Below are positions 55,455 to 64,000 of a stretch of 64,000 bases of DNA, piece by piece. The stretch's first letter is position 1, and each line of letters starts with the position of its first letter. Under the pieces are notes generated by a model. The model made no database searches. It saw only the letters and a list, made by a program, of their open reading frames with translations, and was not told where the DNA came from. The position numbers were made by a program, and so were the translations under genes. The stretch is from Puccinia triticina (Eukaryota; Basidiomycota; Pucciniomycetes; Pucciniales; Pucciniaceae), in assembly GCF_026914185.1 (NCBI RefSeq), contig NC_070565.1:2232001-2296000 (forward strand), given 5' to 3'.

Positions 55455-56948
55455 TTGCAGAGACGCATTTGGGAGACAGTTCTTTGCTGCCTCATGATGA
55501 TGCACTTGAAGTGTACAGCCGACCTTGCGGCCTCCAAATCAAAGGATTCAAATTTTAATTGCTGTTGGACTGCTAGGCAAGACAAGGGGTTGATTAAAGT
55601 TGACCACAACCAGAGCTTGTACGACACTGGCGACCCATCCGCGACCCCCTCCCACAATGACGTCAAGCGCCGAAACAAGATGTGCCTCTCCGCTTTTGGC
55701 TTGATGGCGGTCTTCTTCCTCTACGGTGCAGCTGGTTGGTGGCACGACCTCACAGACTTGCACAACTACAACAAGCATGACGTCTGGGCGCTCGTCCACC
55801 TTGCCCATGCCAAACACAAATGGCTTTACAAGCAAGGCCACTTTAGAGAACAACACCAAGAAGAGACGCCGTGGTACTGCCATGACAGCTTTGTCAGATG
55901 GCTCCTAGTGGAATGCGGCTTTGAGAGTAAGATGCCTGAAGTTTATAACTGGGGATTTATTCCGCAATTCTTGTCTACCAAAGTTAGCAAATGGCAACTC
56001 TCCCAATTTGCCCTCCACAATATTTTGCATGAAGTTTGCTGCACAGGACCGGGTAAGTCTGGCAACTACAACAAATTCCCCACTCCCAACGTGAATTGAA
56101 GCTGTTCAGATTGCGCTGCCGCCGACCGGTTGCAATCTCACATCTCATCCAAGTGGCAAGATACGGTTCTAGAATTCAGGTCAAGACTAGATATAGCTGT
56201 GGCTTATCATCCCACCAACGTTTGCAACTGTGAAGACACTTGCTGTCATCACCCTTCACACTTCTCTTGCCGCCCTCCTGTTTCAGCCAACTCTCCAGCA
56301 CCCCCACCCTCTTCTGACAAGACGGAGGGACATGCCGCAGACAATTCCGCCACCCACAATTATCCCAAGAGCTCAAAGATCCACTCCAACTCTACCTCTC
56401 CAAACCCAGTGAGCCGCCCAAAGACCAAGCACAATAAGCCTCTGAAGCGTGGGCAGAAACTCATTGCCGTGGTTGTTCCTGCTGAACATCTTCACTCAAC
56501 CAAGAAGACGTGGCCTAGCAGACCGGACCCCAAAGCAAAAGACGGCTGAAGCGTGGACTTGGGGGAGGCCAATGCCACGGCGGACCGGGACAAGTTGTAA
56601 TCAGAGCATGAAAAAGGTGGGATTGATGGGGCAGAGTGCTCCTTGCACTCAGATTTGGATGCTGATGCAGAAGGGGAGGAGGAGGAGGAGGAGGAGGAGG
56701 AGGAGGAGGAGGAGGAGGGGGAGGAGGAGGAGGAGGAGGAGGAGGAGGAGGAGGAGGAGGAGGAGGAGGAGGAGGAGGAGGAGGAGGAGGAGGAGGAGGA
56801 GGAGGAGGAGGAGGAGGAGGAGGAGGAGGAGGAGGAGGAGGAGGAGGAGGAGGAGGAGGATGAAGAGGAGGAAGAGGTGAGCCGCAGTAAAAGGGAGAAC
56901 CCCTACCATGACCTTTTTGCAGAGGTCTCCTCTTCTGATGAAGAGTAG
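55455..56948 (+). pseudogene. unrecognised gene with a long poly-glutamate tract
   Basis: One reading frame runs from a TTCTTGCAG acceptor at 55454 to TAG 56948, broken by TGA 56097, TGA 56547 and TAA near 56598. The first TGA fits CGA in TCG context. The N-terminal half has HDLTDLHNYNKHDVWALVHL and ESKMPEVYNWGFIPQF. A Cys/His patch follows (CNCEDTCCHH), then a Lys/Pro-rich linker, a GAG-repeat coding about 60 Glu (56676-56860), and an acidic end SRSKRENPYHDLFAEV. It may be the 3' part of the gene at 53836-55112, since both use the same frame. Function unknown. Confidence 0.6.
56676..56870 (+). repeat. GAG/GGA trinucleotide microsatellite
   Basis: An almost pure (GGA)n run of about 190 bp. 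It codes glutamate in the gene frame; the other frames give poly-Arg, poly-Pro and poly-Leu shadows. Confidence 0.95.
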
Positions 56949-57380
56949 TATTTCCCATTTCCTTATTTTCTTTTCTTTCGTATCCTGGTGGTATGGCCCT
57001 ATTGTTTTCTCTTTTTTTTCTGTTTTAGTGGTAATCCTATGCACTTGTGAAATACTAGGCACTGGAGGTGAATACCTGTAGGCAGGGAGGAAGACTGCCC
57101 ACTTGTAGAAGTAATTTGTGATTACATCACCCATCTATTGGTTGGGTTTTCTCAATTCCATGCTGTGGTGGCAAGGGAAGTTGCAGGCAAGTGTTGCAGG
57201 GAATCTACAGCTGGGCATGGGAGGAATGACTCCACCACCTGGGGCTGTGGAAGATATGATCTTAGGGTTTTTTGTCTGTACAGAGTTTGATACATTCCAT
57301 CTTGTGGTCTTGAAGGGAAGTTGCGGTTGGTTATTGTAGGAAATCTTAAACTGGACATTGGCAGGCTTACTACTCCCCCA
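56949..57380. other. intergenic stretch, nothing recognised
   Basis: No supported gene. Two loosely similar pieces (57170-57240 and 57310-57360, GGAAGTTGC...GGAATC words) hint at a diverged repeat. Confidence 0.35.
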
Positions 57381-57381
57381 A

Positions 57382-57700
57382 AAACATAAATCATGTGTTT
57401 GGCTCCATCAAAATGTCTATTTCTTTATGTAATCAACCACCCTCACCCCAGTAATGCATGTGGTCCAGCAAAACTAGGCATCCAATTGCGGATTCTGGGA
57501 ATTCTGCTACTGGACTTTGGCAGAATCACTATTCCACAGAAAGCATAAATCATGTGTCTAGCTCTATAAAAATGTCTATTTTTTTATGTAGCCAGCCCCC
57601 TCACCCCAGTCATGCATATGTTCCAGCAAAACCAGGTGTCCAGTCGCGGATTCTAGGAATTCTGCGACTGGACTTTGGCAGAATCACTACCCCGCTGTGG
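57382..57700. repeat. 158-bp satellite, two units
   Basis: Two units beginning AAAACATAAATCATGTG (57382 and about 57540), the same satellite as at 58607-59440. They lie outside the left end of the inverted-repeat element. Confidence 0.85.
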
Positions 57701-58480
57701 TACGCAAAAAGAATGTGAAAAAATTAAAAAATTTCTCATGTACATACAGAAGGCCTCAAGATACCATTCATTGGACACCATAAATGGACTCCACGGCCAA
57801 AGTAACCCCTAGTCCCCACCGGAAACATCACTGGAGCCCTCACTACACTGGAAGTTAAACCCTTTGGACAACCTGTAGCACCCAGTCAACCACCTGTCAG
57901 GCTCCTCAAGTCACATTTGCCGCACCATTCTATCCCCACTACATATATTGGTTTGTATTTGTTTGTTATGTACATGACATCATGCAGCACTGCCCCTGCA
58001 GGCTGTGCCCCTTCAACTGAATGGTTCCCCAAATTCTAGTTGCTTCTAACTCCACTTTGTTTGGTCTTATTACATCACCTGATCAGTCCCTGCACAGCTT
58101 ATGCCCCCCTTGCATAAATTATGACATCATCTGGCACAGCCCCTCCTCATGTATGCACCCCTTGCATAAATTGTACACAGCCACTCCCTCTTAACTCCCT
58201 CATGTTTTACAGCCCAGGCCAGCTAAAATATCTCACTCAGGGGCTGCCCTGGAGCCGAAATCCCTCACATTTTTCTATATAACGAGCTCTCTTCCACCCC
58301 ATTTGTAGTTGCTGATTTTATTACTCATCAAGTTTTATACTCACCCATCACCCAAAACACTTACATACCCCCTCAACCCTCTTACTTACATATAACAACC
58401 CTTACATACTGAATAACAACCTTTTTTATAGTGTGTAAAGAGAAAATAATCTTGAGCTAACCACTCCTATCACTTATTAA

Positions 58481-58511
<31 letters not shown>

Positions 58512-58606
58512 AGCTGGTAGTATAGAAGGGCAGAGCTTGCACCTCCTTCATCCCCTTCTCAATTCAGCAAAAGGGTTTCACAACCAATTTTGAGTCTTCC
58601 ACTGCC

Positions 58607-59440
58607 AAAAACATAAATCATGTGTCTGGATCCATAAAAATGTCTATTTTTTTATGTGACCAACCACCCTCACCCCGGTCATGCATATGTTCCAGCAAAA
58701 CCAGGTGTCCAGTTGCGGATTCTGGAAATTCTGCAGCTGGACTTTGGCAGATTCACCAATCCGCCAAAAACATAAACCATGTGTCTGGATCCATGAAAAT
58801 TTCTATTTTTTTATGCGACCAACCACCCTCACCCCAGTCATGCATATGTTCCAGCATAACCAGGCGTCCAGTCAAGGATTCTCGGAATTCCGCGACTGGA
58901 CTTTGGCAGATGCACTACTCCGCCAAAAACGTAAATCATGTGTCTGGATCCATAAAAATGTATATTTTTTTTATGTAATCAACCACCCTCACCCCAGTCA
59001 TCCATGTGGTCTGGCAACACCAGGCATCCAGTTGCGGATTCTGGGAATTCTGCCACTGGACTTTGGCAAAATCATTACTCTGCCAAAAAAATAAATCATG
59101 TGTCTAGCTCCATAAAAATGTCTATTTCTTTATGTAATCAACCAGCCTCACCCCGGTCATGCATGTGATCCGGCAAAACCAGGCATCCAGTCGCAGATTC
59201 TGGGAATTCCGCAACTGGACTTTGGGAGAATCACTACTCCACCAAAAACATAAATTGTGTGTCTGGATGCATAAAAATGCCTTTTTCTTTGTGTAATCAA
59301 CCACCCTTATCCCAGTAGTGCATAGGTTCCAGCAAAACCTGTCATCCAGTCGCGGATTCTGGGAATTCTGCAACTGGACTTTGGCAGAATCACTACTCCG
59401 CCAAAAACATAAATCATATGTCTGGCTCCTGAAAATTGTC
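58607..59440. repeat. 158-bp satellite, about five units
   Basis: Units beginning AAAACATAAATCATGTGTC start near 58607, 58767, 58925, 59084, 59245 and 59403. Each contains CCAGCAAAACCAGG and GATTCTGGGAATTC words. Open frames here are repeat translations. Confidence 0.9.
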
Positions 59441-59464
59441 TCCTTTTGTTTTGTGGTAGATTTA

Positions 59465-59800
59465 CCTGGGTAACACCTCAGGTTTCCTGGGTTAAACTTC
59501 CAGTTACCTGGGTCACACTTCTGATTACCTGTGTAACACCTGTGGTTACCTGGCTAACACCTTTGGTTACCCGGGTAACACCTTGGTTACCTGGGTAACG
59601 CCTTTGGTTACCCAGGTAACACCTTTGGTTACCTGGGTAACACCTTTGGTTACCTGGGTAACACCTTTGGTTACCCGGGTAACACCTTTGGTTACGTGGG
59701 TAACACCTTTGGTTACCTGGGTGAAACTTTTGGTTACCTGAGTAACACTTGTCTTGCTTTTTTGTTAGCTGGGTACTACTTTTGGTTACCTGGGATGGGG
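59465..59800. repeat. ~19-bp tandem repeat GGTTACCTGGGTAACACC
   Basis: About seventeen units of TTTGGTTACCTGGGTAACACC, each containing the palindrome GGTTACC-GGGTAACC. The unit is self-complementary, so the array could form hairpins. Confidence 0.9.
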
Positions 59801-60128
59801 GGTCCTGGGACCGAGGTGGAGGGCCAGTTGATGCTTTGTTTGACTCTTTGATAGGTCGCAGCAGCTGGGGAAGTCCTGGGGATGCAGGTGAGCAGGTCAG
59901 ACAAGTTGAATGTTGGGCTAATGTCCCTGACAATGTAAGACTCAAAAGTGGTTGTGAAACCCATTTGCTGAATGGAGAAGGGGATGAAGGAGTTGCAAGC
60001 TCTGCCCTTCTATACTACCAGCTACAAGACCCACCAAGCTTGGCTTGGCAAGTTTTAATGTGGTGGTAGGAGTGGATGATCAAGATGAGTTTGTTCAATA
60101 CACCATATAAAGATTTTTTGTTAATATA

Positions 60129-61459
60129 GGGGGTTGAGAAATCGACTCCCAAAAATTAAAAAATCGACTCCCAAATCGAGTTTACGTCGCGCAGACCGCC
60201 GCGCGACATCTGTCCCGGGTCCCCATGACCCAAGTTTGACCCGGGGGCATTTTGGGAGTCGATTTTGTAATTCCGAGATCCCAAACGGGAGTCGGAATTT
60301 TAATTTTGCAAAAAATGCCGGAAAATAAAGAAAAATTTATACCTCCGCACTGGGGCACCCAAAGCCCCCCAAAATTTTACAGCACTCTAGATACACTCCC
60401 TAGAGCATATTTTAAGCTTCACGGCATTAGCACACCTCAGGGAGACCCTAAGTAGCCGGGGGCGGATTTGGCGGATTTCCTACTAACGCAATGCGCCATG
60501 TCCTGAGATACGGGGATCCAAATGCCCCCAAAGTTTTTCTGCCACATAAATACACTCTCTAGAGCATATTTTAAGCTTCACAGCATTTGAAAACCTCAGG
60601 GAGACCCTGTGTAGCCGGGGGGATGGATTTGGCAGATTTCCTACTACTTATCCTTGCTTGAACCCTCTATATCTTCTGATCAAGAAGAGATAAAAAAAAC
60701 GGAGGGCGCTCAAAGGATTCCTCGCCCTCCTCTCTACAAATACCGATACAGACCGCAAAGATATTATCTCAGGACATGGTGCATTGCGTTAGTAGGAAAT
60801 CCGCCAAATCCGCCCCTGGCTACACAGGGTCTCCCTGAGGTGTGATAATGCCGTGAAGCTTAAAATATGATCTAGGGAGTTCATTTAGAGTGCTTTAGAA
60901 TTTCGGGGGCATTTGGATCACCGTATCTCAGGACATGGCGCATTGCGTTAGTAGGAAATCCGCCAAATCTGCCCCCAGCTACACAGGGTCTCCCTGAGGT
61001 GTGGTAATGCCGTGAATCTTAAAATATGCTCCAGAGAGTGTATTTATGTGGCAGAAAAACTTTGGGGGCATTTGGATCACCTTATCTCAGGACATGGCGC
61101 ATTGTGTTAGTAGGAAATCCGCCAAATCCGCCCCCGGCTACACAGGGTCTCCCTGAGGTGTGCTAATGCTGTGAAGCCTAACATATGCTCTAGAGAGTGT
61201 ATTCAGAGTGCTGTAAAATTTTGGGGGGCTTTGGGTGCCCCAGTGCGGAGGTATAAATTTTTCTTTATTTTCCGGCATTTTTTGCGAAATTAAAATTCCG
61301 ACTCCTGTTTGGGATCACGGAATTACAAAATCAACTCCCAAAATGCCCCCGGGTCAAAATTGGGTTATGAGGACCCGGGAAAGACGTCGCGCGGCGGTCG
61401 ACGTAAACTCAATTTGGGAGTCGATTTTTTAATTTCTGGGAGTCAATTTCTCAACCCCC
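60129..61459. mobile_element. foldback element with a captured Gypsy leader fragment
   Basis: 1331 bp. Arms of about 520 bp are inverted copies ending GGGGGTTGAG / CTCAACCCCC. Flanking TTAATATA (60121-60128) and ATAATATA (61460-61467) match at 7 of 8. Within the arms a CCTCAGGGAGACCCT...GGCGGATTTGGC block recurs four times. The centre (60649-60725) matches the chromovirus leader at 2889-2970. No gene. Confidence 0.82.
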
Positions 61460-61562
61460 ATAATATATAAGGGTTGTTATGGGTATAGTTGTAAGTTGTA
61501 AGTGTTGACAGTACAAGGTGGTGATTGAATCACTGATGAGTAATAAACTGAGGAACAAAAAT

Positions 61563-61583
61563 GGGGGGGGGGGGGGGGGGGGG
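61563..61583. repeat. run of 21 G
   Basis: Homopolymer inside the right arm of the inverted-repeat element. Its length is likely uncertain in assembly. Confidence 0.9.
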
Positions 61584-61932
61584 AGAGCTCCTTATATAGA
61601 CAAATGTAGGGGGTTTTAGCTCCAGGGCAGTCCCAGTGGGGGATTTTTGCTGGCCTGGGCTGTGTACAATTTATGCAAGGAGTGCATGCATGATGCAGGG
61701 AACAATGGCATGTGATGCAATAAAACCAAACAAAAGTGATGGTGAAAGTTCTAGACTGCGGAGAACAATGGCACAGACTACAGGAGCAGTGCTGAATGAT
61801 GTCATGCAGATAGCAAGCCAAGGAAAACTAATATATGCAGTGGAGATACCATGGAGCAGGGAAATGTATATGTATATTGGGGAATGACAGGGTGATACAG
61901 GTTGTCCGGAGGGTCTAACTTCTAGTGCAGTC

Positions 61933-62559
61933 ACTACCAAGATGGATGAATATGCAATGTTGTATATTGATCAATATAGTGTATATTGATCAATATAGCG
62001 TATATTGATCAATTTTTTTTTTTTTTTTTTATTCCTGTTGATACCTTTGCCTGTGTTCCATGTCTTCTTAATACTCTTCTATAATCTCTCTCCTTCCCCC
62101 TGTGTTAGCTTCAAGCCAAAGGAGTCTTTTTTTTTTCCAGATAAAATTCATGAATTTCTACATACACCATTCAATTCTTCCTGAAAATGCAAGTTTTAGG
62201 ATTAATCCAGGGTAGCTGAGGGGTCTCAATTTTTTTTTTCTTTTTTTTACATCAACAATTGATGTTATCAGAAGTCGCCAAATCTACTTTTTTTCAAAAA
62301 AGGAAAAACATTGACCCATGACCTCTCTCATGATACCATCCTGCACTCATTCTTAACTTGGTTGGTTGAACTTCTTGAAGATATTGCATATCATACTGGG
62401 AGTACCACATGCATAGAAGGCCTTTTTGAAATTAGTTTACCATGGTTTAGCACATTTTTGTCAGGTTCTTTTTTTATCTACTTTTGTTATCAACCGCAGA
62501 TTGATGAGGAATATTTCCTCAGAAAATTTCATGGGGAAATTTTTCTGCATATAAAACCC
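61933..62559. other. intergenic stretch with short AT repeats
   Basis: Three copies of TATATTGATCAATATAG-type palindrome at 61962-62010, then T-runs. The 62311-62655 open frame has no recognisable motif and partly overlaps the satellite, so it is not called. Confidence 0.4.
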
Positions 62560-64000
62560 AGAAATATTATATTTGGGGTCACATCCCTTATGCAGCAGCT
62601 ACAATCTGATCAGTTGCCAAATAGCACTCGACTATATCTCATCCCAGCCTGGTAATTCTTCCAAAATATTGGTACCAAAATGTTTACAAGCACACAAAGT
62701 TTCATAATTTACCTTTGCTGACCGCAAAACCCCCAAATGTAGCACCTACAGTCTGATCAGTTTCCAAATATCACTACTTTGGTAGCTTCTTGGTTTTTCT
62801 GCCACTATATCTCATCCCAGCGTGGGAATTCTTCTGTCATATTGTAAAAAAAATATTTACAAGCCTCAAAAAGTTCATTATTTACCTTTACTGACCACAA
62901 ACCACCAATTTTAGCAGCTACAGTCTGATCAGTTTCCAAATATCACTACTTTGGTAGTTTCTGGGTGTTTCTGTTGCTATATCTCATCCCAGCTTGGAAA
63001 TTCTTCTGCCATATGGTTACCAAAATGTTTAAAAGCGGCCAAAGTTTCATTAAGTACCTTTGCTCACAACAAAACCCCCAAATGTAGCAGCTACAGTCTG
63101 ATCAGTTTCCAAATATCACTACTTTGACAGTTTCTGGGTGTTTCTGCCAATATATCTCATGCAAGTGTGGGTATTCTTCTGCCATATGGTTATCAAAATG
63201 TTGAAAAGCCCCCAAAATTTCATTATGTACCTTTGCTGACCACAAAACCCCCACATGTAGCAGGTACAGTCTGATCAGTTTTGAAATATTACTACTTTGG
63301 TAGTTTCTGGGTCTTTCTGCCACTATATCTCATCCCACCGTGGGAATTCTTCTGCCATATGGTTACCAAAATGTTTACAGGCAGCCATATTTTCATTATG
63401 TACCTTTACTGACCACAAAAGCCCCAAATGAAGCAGCTACAGTCTTATCAGTTTCCAAATATTACTACTTTGGCAGTTTTTGGGTGTTTCTGCCACTATA
63501 TCTCTTCCCAGCGTGGGAATTCTTCTGCCATATGTCCACCAAAATGTTGAAAAGCCCCCAAAGTTCCATCATGTACTTTTGCTGACCACAAAACCCCCAA
63601 ATGTAGCAGCTACAGTCTGATCAGTTTCCAAATATCGACAGTTTCTGGATGTTTCTGCTGCTATAAAGGCGTGGGAATTTTTCTGCCATATGTTTACCAA
63701 AATCTTGACAAGCCCCCAAAGTTTCATTATGTACCTTTGCTGACCACAAAACCCCCAAATGTAGCAGGTACAGTCTGATCAGTTTCCAAATATCACTACC
63801 TTGGTAGTTTCTGGGTGTTTCTGCCACTATATCTCATCCCCGCGTGGGAATTCTTCTGCCGTATGGTTACCAAAATGTTGACAAGCGGCCAAAATTAAAT
63901 TATGTACCTTTGTTCACCACAAAACCCCTAAATGTAGCAGCTACAGTCTGATCAGTTTCCCAATATCATTACTTTGGCAGTTTCTGGGTGTTTCTGCCAC
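62560..64000. repeat. ~172-bp satellite array running off the right end
   Basis: About eight units, each with ATATCTCATCCCAGCGTGGG, CATATGGTTACCAAAATG, ACCACAAAACCCCCAAATG and CTACAGTCTGATCAGTTTCC. Units start near 62635, 62814, 62978, 63152, 63324, 63496, 63658 (deleted) and 63824. No gene. Confidence 0.92.

Larger units (their letters stand above)
57841..61932. mobile_element. large inverted-repeat element, possibly CACTA-type, with satellites inside
   Basis: The left arm (57841-58595) and right arm (59940-60128 plus 61460-61932) are inverted copies. Shared words include ACAACCTGTA, CCAGGGCAG, GCCTGGGCTGT and the stretch around GGGCAGAGCTTGC. The left end reads CACTACACTGGAAGTTAAACC and the right end GACTGCACTAGAAGTTAGACC on the other strand. 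The CACTA start suggests that superfamily, but no clear duplication was found. It carries the 158-bp satellite array and a TTACCTGGGTAACACC array and no transposase. A foldback element interrupts the right arm. Confidence 0.6.

Noticed and set aside
56515..57134. Long poly-Pro, poly-Leu and poly-Arg open frames
   Set aside because: They are other-frame translations of the GGA microsatellite.
59478..59945. 155-codon open frame with regular CYPGNQR-type repeats
   Set aside because: It is the translation of the 19-bp GGTTACCTGGGTAACACC array.
62311..62655. 114-codon open frame
   Set aside because: No recognisable domain, AT-rich, and its end overlaps the first satellite unit.

Overview
This is a repeat-dominated window from a eukaryotic genome, most likely a basidiomycete of the rust lineage (Pucciniomycotina). 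Four observations point there: Tnp2-type CACTA transposases with 60-105 nt GT-AG introns, a tyrosine-recombinase (DIRS-order) retroelement, chromodomain Gypsy elements whose Gag is split over several ORFs, and stop codons that look like CGA to TGA changes, mostly in a TCG context. The genus is not determined. No bacterial-type operons, rRNA genes or CRISPR arrays were seen. Almost every gene belongs to a transposable element, and most carry stops or frameshifts.

Region 1 (1-19.8 kb) is a nest of retroelements. A DIRS-order element (tyrosine recombinase at 379-1420, RNase H at 14457-15060, both minus strand) is split by a plus-strand Gypsy chromovirus (1633-14456, 5-bp duplication CAAGC). That chromovirus is itself split twice. 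A 321-bp miniature LTR element (4356-4676, duplication AAACT) carries a tRNA-like gene in each 111-bp LTR. A 3-kb Gag-only LTR element on the minus strand (9049-12061, duplication ATGGC) sits in pol. Removing each guest with one duplication copy restores the reading frame. To the right, the 5' part of a second, related Gypsy element on the minus strand (LTR about 18.1-19.8 kb, Gag ORFs 17.8-15.06 kb) abuts the RNase H fragment.

Region 2 (19.8-37.3 kb) has minisatellites, two hAT-type elements with perfect 8-bp duplications (20898-21786 and 22782-23882), a decayed plus-strand CACTA transposase (about 24.28-29.96 kb) broken by a long-TIR element and a solo LTR, a second solo LTR, a 758-bp foldback element, and a gene-poor stretch ending in an unrecognised exon cluster.

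Region 3 (37.5-57 kb) holds two unrecognised minus-strand genes (37598-40126 and 41958-43658), a better preserved minus-strand CACTA transposase (43873-47411), a degenerate Copia element (47427-53469) whose right LTR contains a solo LTR, and an unrecognised plus-strand spliced gene region ending in a poly-glutamate tract (53836-56948).

Region 4 (57-64 kb) is satellite and inverted-repeat DNA: a 158-bp satellite, a large inverted-repeat element (57841-61932) containing satellite arrays and a nested foldback element (60129-61459), and a 172-bp satellite running off the right end.

Three things deserve most attention. The miniature element has pol III-type tRNA genes inside its LTRs. It shares an internal primer-binding motif, complementary to a tRNA-Tyr anticodon arm, with the Copia element. 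Four related but distinct LTRs share an architecture in which two copies of a hairpin module flank an intron-like GT-AG spacer about 100 nt from the LTR start.
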